NCBI GenBank assembly: GCA_905233685.1 | Contig: CAJOEZ010000009.1 | Coordinates: 1 to 64,000, forward strand | Direction: 5' to 3' | DNA: 64,000 bases | Origin: an uncultured Bacteroidales bacterium | Lineage (GTDB): Bacteria; Bacteroidota; Bacteroidia; Bacteroidales; F082 | The notes under the pieces: model-generated | Seen by the model: the letters and a program-made list of their open reading frames with translations, nothing else | Database searches by the model: none | What the model was told of the DNA's origin: nothing | Shown here: positions 16,550 to 24,775 of the stretch, piece by piece | Position numbering within the stretch: position 1 is the stretch's first letter | Layout: every line of letters begins with the position of its first letter | Program-made: the position numbers and the translations under genes

Positions 16550-19500
16550 ATGAAAAAAGCCCTATTTCTCGTCCTCGCCATCGTTACAGGCATCTCACTT
16601 CAAGCCCAACCAAACCGCTTCAACGGCGAACCCGACGGGTTCAGCATCAGCAACAGAAACAGCAGCCAACTGACCCTTCGCCATAATCTCGGCGCCGTCA
16701 CCATCGAAAATGCCGACCGTGCTGAAGTGCAGGGACAGTTTATCACGCTTTCGGGCATCTACCTACCCAACGAGGCCGGTGCCCCCGACCTGCCGAGCCA
16801 CAGCACCTTCGTTGCCATTCCCAACGGTGCGACGGCTTCATTGAAGATGATTTCTTCAAAAACAAAGGTCATCAGCCATGTCGACCTGATTCCGGCGGCT
16901 GAGCCTCAGTTGGACGATGACAACTCGCCAGCCGTGTATCGGAAAAACACTGAAATCTACGGACGCAACGCTTTCTATCCCGAGACGCCTTTTCAGATTT
17001 CGGAAATCAGCACAATTCGAGGTGTTCAAGTGGCGCAGGTGGGTGTAATGCCATTTCAATACAACCCTGTCACCAAGGAACTCATTGTATATGAAGACCT
17101 TGAGCTGCAACTTGACATTGAAGGCGGCGACGGCACCATTGGCGACATCCGCTATCTCACACCCGAATGGGACCAAATCCTGCAAGACATCATTCTCAAC
17201 CGCGACGATTTGCCCGAAGTGGACTACGGCGAACGCCTCCGCAAACACTTCGAAAACCGCGAAACAGGCTGTGAATACATGATTATCACCCCTGACAATG
17301 AGGACTTTATCGTCTTGGCCGACAGCATCAAACAATTCCGAATGCAACAAGGTATCCCCACGGAAATTTTCACCGTGACGCAATGCGGCGGCAACACCCA
17401 AACAGACATCAGAAACTTCATCCGCAATGCTTACAACAACTGGGACATGCCCCCTGCGGCGGTACTCATTTTGGGCGACCATAATTCCGACCCAACTCAA
17501 GGCGTTGTTTCGTTCACCAAAAACAACCACCCAGGCGGCAGCGGTTACAACCCCTATATCTCAGACCATTCCTATGCCGTGATGGACAACAGCCACATGC
17601 CTGAAATCATCATCGGGCGTATCACGGGGCGCAACTACGATGAACTGTACCACATGATCAAGAAAGACCTTGATTATGAGCGCAATCCGCCAACAAATCC
17701 CGACTTTTACGACAAGCCCATCACCGCTATGGGATTCCAGTTGGAGCGTTGGTTCCAGCTCTGTTCCGAGGTAGTGAATGGCTTTTGGGAATATGAACTA
17801 GGCAAGCATCCTGTCCGCCAAAACGCCATCTACGAAGGCACGCCCAGCAGCCGCTGGTCGACCTACGAGCACACGAACACCGTGGTTAATTATTTCGGAC
17901 CTACGGGCTGCGGTTATATCCCGCAAACCATGTCGCACCTCACCGAGTGGAGCGCAACGGGCAACAGCGTGAACGAGTGCATCAACAGCGGCGCTTTCCT
18001 TATCCAGCATCGCGACCACGGCGCAGAGGAAGTTTGGGGCGAACCCAACTACAACATCGGCTATATCAAACGCTTGACCAACAAAGACTTGACCTACGTC
18101 ATGTCGAACAACTGCCTCACGGGGCGGTTCAATTACAACGGTGCTGACGGCTGCTTCGCCGAGGCGTTCCACCGCCACCAATACGGCGCTTTGGGCCTTA
18201 TCGCGGCCACGCAAGTTTCCTACTCCTTTGTTAATGACGTTTACGTTTGGGGCGCCTACGACAACATGTGGCCCGACTTCATGCCCACCTACGGCACCCA
18301 GCACTCGACCAACTTCATCCGTCCCGCTTTCGGCAACGCCGCCGGAAAATATTTCCTCAAGCAATCCTCTTGGACCGATGACGGCGTGAAAGAAATCACC
18401 TATTACCTGTTCCACCAGCACGGCGACGCCTACATGACCCTCTATACCGAAATGCCGCAGCCACTCGCCGTGGAGATGCTTCCTGTGCTTCCCGCTGGTA
18501 GCGAAGAATACCAAATCAAGGCCGACGAAGGCGCCACGATCTGTCTGACGGCCAACGGACAAATCATCGGCTTCGACATGGCCACGGGCGAAACGCAGAC
18601 CATCACCGTCACGCCACAAGAGGCAGGTACCATAGTGAAACTCACCATAACCAAGCAGGACTATTACCGCTATGAACACAACATCCAGACGATTCCTACG
18701 GAAGGCCCTTATCTGATTTTCAACGCTTTGGAAATCAACGACACGGAAGGCAACGGCAACCAAGCCCTTGATTACGACGAGACCTGCAAATTTGGCATCA
18801 GTATACATAACGTGGGCTTTGACGTTATGGACAACTTCAACGTCACGCTGAGTTGCAGTCATCCTTCCGTGGAAATCACACAAGGCACATTCACCTATAA
18901 CAGCATAAATGTCAACGATATCCAAATGCAAGACAACGCCTTCACCGTGTATTTTGGTGACGACTTCCGCGACCAGGAAAAGGTGAAATTCTACTTGAAG
19001 ATGGAAAACGCTGACCATACATTCAACGACAGCATCATGCTCGCCGTGAACGCCCCGAGCCTGAAAATCGGAGCACTCAGCCTCAGCGACTTGGACGGGA
19101 ACGCGATGGACCGCCTGATGAAAGGTCAACCCTCTTTGTTGACCTTTGACATTGAAAACCAAGGCGGCAGTAAGTCGAAGGAAATCAGCAACACATTCAA
19201 CCTTTTAGCACCTTTTGTTAGTGTGGCGGAAACCGAAAAGGCCATCCCTGCCGTTGATGCGGGCGCCACGGGACAAGTCATTTTCCGCGCCGACGTGAAT
19301 GATGACGCCGCCAACGGCATCCTCAACTTCAGCCTGCAAACCGAAAGCGGGCATTACGCCGACCTGCTTGAAAGCCATATTCCCTTGGGCTACACCACCG
19401 AAGATTTTGAGGGAGAGACACTTAACGAAGATCTACAATGGAATTTAGGCTCGGGCAACAAGAAATGGTTCGTCGCGGAAGACAGCACCGCCCAAGGCGG

Positions 19501-20611
19501 CCATTGCCTGCGCTCGCCCAACATTGGCAACAAGGTCACGGCCAACATCTTTATCGGAATCACCACGGAGGTGGACGACAAGTTCTCGTTTTTCCACAAA
19601 ACCTCCACTGATGAGGGCGATGTGCTCATCTTCTCCTTGAACGGTGCAGAAGTGGAGACCTGGAGCGGCATCGGCGACTGGGAACGCACGGAAGTCAATC
19701 TGCCTGCAGGGAGCAACGTGATTCGTTTCACCTTCAAGAAAGACAACGAAGGCAGCGCTGGAGAAGATGCCGTCATGATTGACGACCTGCACTTCCCGCC
19801 TTTTGCCAAAATGGTGCTTTATGCGGGCAACGATGCCGAGACTTGCCCCAATGTCACCTTTACACCTGATGGTTACATTTATAACCAAGCGAGTTTCAAT
19901 TGGTTCACCAACGGCGACGGCACCTTCGACGACGACACCGCTGAGCACCCGGCCTATACCTTTGGTGAGGCCGACAAGGCTTCGGGGCAAGTGGAACTCA
20001 CGCTCACGGGTACTTCCGCTTTCGACGGGAGCCAGCAGAGCAGCACACTTACGGTGAGCCTCTTACCCTATTTTGACCCAAGTTTTAGGCCCGAGACACC
20101 TTCTGGTGAGGCTGAAATCGACCTGCGTTTGGTCAGTCAAAGCGAGTATTTGGGCGAGGAAACCAGCGATGTTCTCTACACTTGGACTCTTGAGCCTGAG
20201 ACAGCGGGCAGCCTCACCTTTGAAGGCAACCGTGCTTTTGTGGAATGGAACGGCGAGTTTCGTGGCGAGGCCAATGTCAGTTATTACTATGAGAACACTT
20301 GCGGTGCCTCTGCAGTTTCCAATGCATTGACGGTCAACGTGTTCAATTCCACGGGAATCGATGAGCAAGACACTGCTTCGATCGAGGTTTATCCCAATCC
20401 CGCGACCGACGTGATTCACGTAAGAACCCATCTGGAGAGTAAAGCCACCCTGCGCATTATTGACATGACGGGAAAAGTGGTTTATGAATGCGGAATGCGG
20501 AATGATGAATGCGTAATACCCACATCCTCGTTAGGCGGCAGTGGAGTATATACGCTTCAGGTCATTCAGAACGACGTGGTGACGAATGTCAGGTTTGTGG
20601 TCAATTTTTAG
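16550..20611 (+). CDS. Gingipain-family (peptidase C25) protease secreted by T9SS
   Basis: The 1353-residue product starts at the ATG at 16550, after the promoter; an in-frame upstream start at 16526 overlaps the -7 box. It has a signal peptide (1-20, ending LQAQ), a C25-type propeptide (about 25-215), and a catalytic domain (about 230-610). The probable catalytic pair is His 490 in HRDHGAEEVWG and Cys 522 in SNNCLTGRFN, the His/Cys order of gingipains. Ig-like and carbohydrate-binding or MAM-like modules follow (DFEGETLNEDLQWN near 950). The C-terminal T9SS type A sorting domain starts IEVYPNPATDVIHV and ends VRFVVNF. It should be exported, then released or surface-anchored through T9SS. Cleavage specificity cannot be read from the sequence. 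Confidence 0.88.
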   Translation: MKKALFLVLAIVTGISLQAQPNRFNGEPDGFSISNRNSSQLTLRHNLGAVTIENADRAEVQGQFITLSGIYLPNEAGAPDLPSHSTFVAIPNGATASLKMISSKTKVISHVDLIPAAEPQLDDDNSPAVYRKNTEIYGRNAFYPETPFQISEISTIRGVQVAQVGVMPFQYNPVTKELIVYEDLELQLDIEGGDGTIGDIRYLTPEWDQILQDIILNRDDLPEVDYGERLRKHFENRETGCEYMIITPDNEDFIVLADSIKQFRMQQGIPTEIFTVTQCGGNTQTDIRNFIRNAYNNWDMPPAAVLILGDHNSDPTQGVVSFTKNNHPGGSGYNPYISDHSYAVMDNSHMPEIIIGRITGRNYDELYHMIKKDLDYERNPPTNPDFYDKPITAMGFQLERWFQLCSEVVNGFWEYELGKHPVRQNAIYEGTPSSRWSTYEHTNTVVNYFGPTGCGYIPQTMSHLTEWSATGNSVNECINSGAFLIQHRDHGAEEVWGEPNYNIGYIKRLTNKDLTYVMSNNCLTGRFNYNGADGCFAEAFHRHQYGALGLIAATQVSYSFVNDVYVWGAYDNMWPDFMPTYGTQHSTNFIRPAFGNAAGKYFLKQSSWTDDGVKEITYYLFHQHGDAYMTLYTEMPQPLAVEMLPVLPAGSEEYQIKADEGATICLTANGQIIGFDMATGETQTITVTPQEAGTIVKLTITKQDYYRYEHNIQTIPTEGPYLIFNALEINDTEGNGNQALDYDETCKFGISIHNVGFDVMDNFNVTLSCSHPSVEITQGTFTYNSINVNDIQMQDNAFTVYFGDDFRDQEKVKFYLKMENADHTFNDSIMLAVNAPSLKIGALSLSDLDGNAMDRLMKGQPSLLTFDIENQGGSKSKEISNTFNLLAPFVSVAETEKAIPAVDAGATGQVIFRADVNDDAANGILNFSLQTESGHYADLLESHIPLGYTTEDFEGETLNEDLQWNLGSGNKKWFVAEDSTAQGGHCLRSPNIGNKVTANIFIGITTEVDDKFSFFHKTSTDEGDVLIFSLNGAEVETWSGIGDWERTEVNLPAGSNVIRFTFKKDNEGSAGEDAVMIDDLHFPPFAKMVLYAGNDAETCPNVTFTPDGYIYNQASFNWFTNGDGTFDDDTAEHPAYTFGEADKASGQVELTLTGTSAFDGSQQSSTLTVSLLPYFDPSFRPETPSGEAEIDLRLVSQSEYLGEETSDVLYTWTLEPETAGSLTFEGNRAFVEWNGEFRGEANVSYYYENTCGASAVSNALTVNVFNSTGIDEQDTASIEVYPNPATDVIHVRTHLESKATLRIIDMTGKVVYECGMRNDECVIPTSSLGGSGVYTLQVIQNDVVTNVRFVVNF
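20485..20515 (+). repeat. GAATGCG/GAATGAT micro-repeat inside the T9SS domain
   Basis: Tandem units GAATGCG, GAATGCG, GAATGAT and GAATGCG lie in the coding region of the C-terminal sorting domain and encode ECGMRNDEC. The unit resembles intergenic repeats seen in other Bacteroidota genomes. It keeps the frame, so it may have been inserted into a surface loop of the domain. Confidence 0.4.
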
Positions 20612-20641
20612 TTTCTTGTCCGCACCGACCATTTTTATTCC

Positions 20642-20649
20642 TATTTTTG
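20642..20649 (+). promoter_or_regulatory. -7 element TATTTTTG of fba
   Basis: TATTTTTGC lies 65 bases before the fba ATG. A TTG at 20616-20618 is 23 bases upstream, slightly further than the usual -33 spacing. Confidence 0.55.
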
Positions 20650-20713
20650 CAAACTTAATCGACCAAACAACAAACAAACCGAAAATTCAACATAGTTAAT
20701 AAAACATCATAAC

Positions 20714-21721
20714 ATGGTAAGTTACAAAGAATTGGGACTCGTGAACACCCGTAAAATGTTCGCCAAGGCTGTGGACGGCGGCTATGCCATTCCCGCCTTC
20801 AACTTCAACAATATGGAACAGATGCAGGCCATCATCATGGCTGCCGTCGAGACCAAGTCGCCCGTCATCCTGCAAGTTTCGAAAGGCGCGCGCAACTACG
20901 CCAATCAGACCCTGCTGCGCTACATGGCCCAAGGTGCCGTGGAATACGCCAAGGAACTCGGCTGTGCCCATCCTGAAATCGTCCTTCACCTTGACCACGG
21001 CGATTCGTTTGAACTCTGCAAGTCATGCATCGACATGGGCTTCTCGTCCGTGATGATCGACGGCTCTGCCCTGCCCTACGACGAAAATGTGGCCCTCACC
21101 CGCAAGGTCGTTGACTACGCGCATCAATTTGATGTGACCGTGGAAGGCGAGCTCGGCGTGTTGGCTGGCGTGGAAGACGAAGTTTCCGCCGCCGAAAGCC
21201 ACTACACCAAGCCCGAGGAGGTCATCGACTTCGTGACCAAGACTGGTGTGGATTCGTTGGCCATCAGTATCGGCACCTCGCACGGCGCGTATAAATTTAC
21301 GCCCGAGCAATGCACCGTTGACCCCGCCACAGGTCGCTTAGTGCCGCCTCCGTTGGCTTTCGATGTGCTCGAAGCCATTGAGAAAAAGCTGCCCGGATTC
21401 CCGATTGTGCTGCACGGCTCGTCGTCGGTGCCGCAAGACGAGGTCGACACCATTAATAAATACGGTGGCTCGTTGAAGGCCGCCGTGGGCATCCCCGAGG
21501 AACAACTCCGCAAGGCCGCCAAGAGTGCCGTATGCAAGATCAACATCGACAGCGACAGCCGTTTGGCCATGACCGCCGCCATCCGCAAGGCCTTCGCCGA
21601 AAAGCCTGCCGAGTTTGACCCGCGCAAGTACCTCGGTCCCGCCAGAGACAACATGAAGAAGCTCTACGAACACAAGATTATCAATGTGTTAGGCTCGAAC
21701 GACAAGCTGGAGCAGGCATAA
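20714..21721 (+). CDS. fba: Fructose-1,6-bisphosphate aldolase, class II
   Basis: Class II aldolase (335 residues) of glycolysis and gluconeogenesis: it interconverts fructose 1,6-bisphosphate with glyceraldehyde 3-phosphate and dihydroxyacetone phosphate, in the cytosol. The zinc-site His is in LHLDHGDSFE (about 92-101), EGELG is near 142, SIGTSHG is near 188, and LHGSSSVP is near 232, as in Zn-dependent aldolases. Codons are strongly biased to C-ending forms, fitting high expression. It is followed within two bases by a small membrane-protein gene and then a terminator. Confidence 0.95.
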   Translation: MVSYKELGLVNTRKMFAKAVDGGYAIPAFNFNNMEQMQAIIMAAVETKSPVILQVSKGARNYANQTLLRYMAQGAVEYAKELGCAHPEIVLHLDHGDSFELCKSCIDMGFSSVMIDGSALPYDENVALTRKVVDYAHQFDVTVEGELGVLAGVEDEVSAAESHYTKPEEVIDFVTKTGVDSLAISIGTSHGAYKFTPEQCTVDPATGRLVPPPLAFDVLEAIEKKLPGFPIVLHGSSSVPQDEVDTINKYGGSLKAAVGIPEEQLRKAAKSAVCKINIDSDSRLAMTAAIRKAFAEKPAEFDPRKYLGPARDNMKKLYEHKIINVLGSNDKLEQA

Positions 21722-21723
21722 AA

Positions 21724-22050
21724 ATGGGTAAACTGAAAGATGCTCACGTTTTCAGCAACGAGGAAGGCTCCATTGCGAAGTTCTTTGTAGCACTGGCGAC
21801 CTATTTGGCTGGTATGCTTACTGCGGGAATTATCACCTTTCTTATTGAGAAAGAGCCTTTCCCGTGGGGGACAAGCCTTCTGACGGCTTTAATCATAGCA
21901 GCCTTTGTTACAGTGATTTACTTCATCGCAAGGTTCATCGCCTATCGCACCAGATTGTTCCCGAAAACCGAGAACCGCGAAGGTATACATGGCGTGAGTT
22001 TCATCTTTCTGTTGATTATCACCTTTGTTTTGTTTTCTGTTTTCATTTGA
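21724..22050 (+). CDS. Small membrane protein of unknown function
   Basis: A 108-residue protein with three predicted transmembrane segments (about 18-41, 50-72 and 91-108) and basic loops (RTRLFPKTENREG). It starts two bases after the fba stop, so it is probably co-transcribed with it, and is followed by a terminator. No motif or family was recognised. Confidence 0.65.
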   Translation: MGKLKDAHVFSNEEGSIAKFFVALATYLAGMLTAGIITFLIEKEPFPWGTSLLTALIIAAFVTVIYFIARFIAYRTRLFPKTENREGIHGVSFIFLLIITFVLFSVFI

Positions 22051-22075
22051 GGCAAAACAGATTGAATGAAAAAGG

Positions 22076-22107
22076 AAAAATCCGTCAAATTGTTTGGCGG
22101 ATTTTTT
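22076..22107 (+). terminator. Rho-independent terminator after the fba operon
   Basis: A 12-bp stem with one G-T wobble (22078-22089 with 22093-22104) has a TTG loop and a T-run. The arms are nearly those of the pruA terminator. Confidence 0.85.
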
Positions 22108-22129
22108 GTTGCCTTTTAGCAAAAATGTG

Positions 22130-22137
22130 TATTTTTG
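22130..22137 (+). promoter_or_regulatory. -7 element TATTTTTG of the toxin-antitoxin/purB unit
   Basis: TATTTTTGC lies 26 bases before the antitoxin ATG, with a TTG at 22106-22108, 21 bases upstream. No other promoter-like element was seen before purB. Confidence 0.6.
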
Positions 22138-22162
22138 CCTCGTAAACAAAAACTGACGAACC

Positions 22163-22441
22163 ATGAGTACAGCGAATTTGTCTCTCTTATTGAATTATCT
22201 GAATGCAACTCTCACCCCTGACAACATGCGGTGGATGGCAAGTCAACTGGCCAAGCAAGCCGACTTGCAGGAGAGAAGTTTGAAACCTTATACCATTGAG
22301 GAAATCGATGCAATGATTGACGAGGCAGAGGCTGAGATTGCCGCAGGCAAAGGAACCCCTCATGAAGAAGTGATGCGTGAATGGGATGAAGAAATTGCTC
22401 GTATGGAAGTGGAAGAATTTGAAATAGCTGAAGCAGTATGA
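22163..22441 (+). CDS. Putative antitoxin of a RelE/ParE-type module
   Basis: A 92-residue acidic protein encoded directly before the toxin, overlapping its start by four bases (ATGA, 22438-22441). The C-terminal half is a Glu-rich helix (IDAMIDEAEAEIAAGKG...EEIARMEVEEFEIAEAV), as expected for a segment that wraps and neutralises a RelE-fold toxin. The N-terminus (LLNYLNATLTPDNMRWMASQLAKQ) is helical but not an obvious ribbon-helix-helix. The call rests mainly on gene order and the toxin. Confidence 0.7.
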   Translation: MSTANLSLLLNYLNATLTPDNMRWMASQLAKQADLQERSLKPYTIEEIDAMIDEAEAEIAAGKGTPHEEVMREWDEEIARMEVEEFEIAEAV

Positions 22442-22749
22442 GAATCATTTGGCAGACCCCAGCAAAAATAGGCAGACGCCAAGTGACCGCATACATCTAC
22501 AGACGGTTTGGAATTGAACGCGTAAAACAATTCCGAAGAGATGTTGACCAGACTGCTCAAATGATTATGCGTCACCCCAACATCGGCTCTATCAACCCAC
22601 TTTTTGAAAACCGACCTAATACTTATAGGAGCGTTATCATTAACGGTCTAAGCAAAATGGTTTATTTCATTGAAGGAGAGACCCTTCACATCGTTGCCTT
22701 CTGGGACACCCGACGCGAGCCAAAGAAACAAGCTGAACAAGTGAAATAA
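22438..22749 (+). CDS. RelE/ParE-family toxin
   Basis: A 103-residue protein with the RelE/ParE fold pattern: an N-terminal strand (IIWQTPAK), a long helical section (YIYRRFGIERVKQFRRDVDQTAQMIMRHPNIG), then the beta-rich end YRSVIINGLSKMVYFIEGETLHIVAFWDTRREP, where RSVII...MVYFIEG...IVAFWDTRR is the diagnostic region. RelE members cleave mRNA on the ribosome and ParE members act on gyrase; the sequence does not separate them. It ends ten bases before purB. Confidence 0.85.
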   Translation: MRIIWQTPAKIGRRQVTAYIYRRFGIERVKQFRRDVDQTAQMIMRHPNIGSINPLFENRPNTYRSVIINGLSKMVYFIEGETLHIVAFWDTRREPKKQAEQVK

Positions 22750-22759
22750 CAAATACACT

Positions 22760-24064
22760 ATGAACTTAAGCCCTTTAACCGCCATATCGCCCGTCGACGG
22801 GCGTTACCGTTCCAAGACCGTTGAGTTGGACGACTTTTTCTCCGAATTTGCCCTCATCCGCTACCGCGTGATGGTCGAAGTGGAGTATTACATCGCCTTG
22901 TGCGACGACCTCCGCGCCATCTATGAGGAGTTCCAAACGGAAGACGCATTGGAAATCAAGGAGATAGAAAAAGAGACCAACCACGACGTGAAAGCCGTGG
23001 AATACTTCCTGAAACGCCGCTTCGATGAACTCGAACTAACGGAGTTCAAGGAGTTTCTGCATTTCGGCCTCACCTCGCAAGACATCAACAACACCGCCGT
23101 GCCGCTTTCGATGATGGAGGCGCACAAACTTGTGGTGAAGCCCGCATTGGAGGACCTCATCGACAAGCTGAAAAGCATGGCCGAAGAATGGCGCGACATC
23201 CCGATGTTAGCCAAGACCCACGGTCAGCCCGCCAGCCCGACACACTTGGGTAAGGAAATCTACGTCTTCGTGGAACGCCTCAACGACCAGCTAAAGATGC
23301 TCAACAGCGTGCCATTCACGGCCAAGTTCGGCGGTGCCACGGGCAACATGAACGCCCACAAGGTGGCCTACCCCGACATCGACTGGCCCGCCTTCGCGAA
23401 GAAGTTCGTGGAAAAGAGCCTGAAACTCAAGCGCCAGCAGACCACAACGCAAATCGAGCACTACGACTACATGGCCGCCTATTTCGATGCCCTGCGCCGC
23501 GTCAACACCATTTTGATTGACCTGTCGCGCGACATTTGGCTCTACGTCTCGATGGAATACTTCAAGCAGAAAATCAAGGCAGGCGAAGTCGGCTCCTCGG
23601 CAATGCCCCACAAGGTGAACCCCATCGACTTTGAGAACGCCGAAGGCAACCTCGGCATGGCCAACGCCATTCTCACTTTCTTGAGCACCAAGTTGCCCAT
23701 CAGCCGCCTGCAGCGCGACCTCACCGACTCAACCGTCACCCGCAATATCGGCGTGCCGATGGCCCATACATTGATTGCCTTGAAGTCGCTGATGAAAGGT
23801 TTGGACAAGCTTTTGCTCAACGAGGACAAAATCCGCCAAGACCTGCAACAAAACTATGCCGTGGTGGCCGAAGCCATCCAAACCATCCTCCGCCGTGAGC
23901 AAATTGAGGGTGCCTACGAACTACTGAAAGGCCTCACCCGCACCAACAAACACATTGACAAAGAGGCCATTGACGAGTTCATCAAAGGCTTGCCGGTGAG
24001 CAAGGAAATCAAAATGGAGCTTATGTCCATCACGCCGGAGAATTATACGGGGTATAACTTTTAA
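22760..24064 (+). CDS. purB: Adenylosuccinate lyase
   Basis: PurB (434 residues) cleaves SAICAR and adenylosuccinate to fumarate plus AICAR or AMP, in purine synthesis. The N-terminus (LSPLTAISPVDGRYRSKT) is like the E. coli-type enzyme, TSQDINNTA is near 111, KTHGQPASPTH is near 153, and the fumarase/lyase signature SSAMPHKVNPIDFENAEGN is at about 276-294. It begins ten bases after the toxin stop with no promoter visible between, so it may be read through from the toxin-antitoxin promoter. Confidence 0.95.
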   Translation: MNLSPLTAISPVDGRYRSKTVELDDFFSEFALIRYRVMVEVEYYIALCDDLRAIYEEFQTEDALEIKEIEKETNHDVKAVEYFLKRRFDELELTEFKEFLHFGLTSQDINNTAVPLSMMEAHKLVVKPALEDLIDKLKSMAEEWRDIPMLAKTHGQPASPTHLGKEIYVFVERLNDQLKMLNSVPFTAKFGGATGNMNAHKVAYPDIDWPAFAKKFVEKSLKLKRQQTTTQIEHYDYMAAYFDALRRVNTILIDLSRDIWLYVSMEYFKQKIKAGEVGSSAMPHKVNPIDFENAEGNLGMANAILTFLSTKLPISRLQRDLTDSTVTRNIGVPMAHTLIALKSLMKGLDKLLLNEDKIRQDLQQNYAVVAEAIQTILRREQIEGAYELLKGLTRTNKHIDKEAIDEFIKGLPVSKEIKMELMSITPENYTGYNF

Positions 24065-24076
24065 TACTATTGTATT

Positions 24077-24763
24077 ATGAAAAAGACTTTGTTAACCAGT
24101 GTCTTACTGTTAGGATGCTTCATTGCCTTTGGACAAACTGTAGATTCCACATACACGGTATCTACAGATTTCAAACATATTGTTTTTAATGTTGTGAGCG
24201 ACTCCAATTCAGATTACTACTATCCAAAGTTAGAGGAGAAAACAAAAAACAGCATGTCCGAATTGACTACAACTGAATGTTACTATTTGTATTATGGCCG
24301 TCTTTTTAAAAATAAGCACAAAGGTTTGCCTTTTCTTGCTTCTTCTGAGCGAATGGATTTTGACAAGGCACTCGCCAAAAATAACTGTAAAAAAATTATC
24401 AGCGCTGGTGTACCTCTTTTGGAAAGCAACCCCGTTGATCTGACTGTTTTGCTTCACACATGCAAATGCATGAAGGACAAGAAAGACGAAAGATGGGAAG
24501 AATATAACACGTTATTTACCAAGCTGCTTGATGCCATTTTTTCTGAAGGCACGGGGCAAAGTCCTGAAACTGCAATTAAAGTGGTAGACATTGAAGATGA
24601 GCATATTATAAAAGGTGTCCTTGGCTTTTTAGGCGGAACGGAGGGGCTGTATTTCAATGACAATTTTCCGGGTAGAGTTTTTAATGTGTGGAGTTTGGGC
24701 GAACAAAAACTCTACTTTGAAGAATTGTTTTTCGAGGACATCGAAGGCCTTGAATTAAACTGA
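24077..24763 (+). CDS. Secreted DUF4919-like protein
   Basis: A 228-residue protein with a signal peptide (1-19, ending IAFGQ). The mature part has YYYPKLEEKTKNSMSELTTTECYYLYYGRLF near 52-85 and GQSPETAIKVVDIEDEHIIKGVLGFLGGTEG near 160-190, which resemble the DUF4919 family of Bacteroidota. The function is unknown. It starts 12 bases after purB and ends 12 bases before the ABC exporter, so all three may be one transcript. Confidence 0.65.
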   Translation: MKKTLLTSVLLLGCFIAFGQTVDSTYTVSTDFKHIVFNVVSDSNSDYYYPKLEEKTKNSMSELTTTECYYLYYGRLFKNKHKGLPFLASSERMDFDKALAKNNCKKIISAGVPLLESNPVDLTVLLHTCKCMKDKKDERWEEYNTLFTKLLDAIFSEGTGQSPETAIKVVDIEDEHIIKGVLGFLGGTEGLYFNDNFPGRVFNVWSLGEQKLYFEELFFEDIEGLELN

Positions 24764-24775
24764 TACAACAATGTT

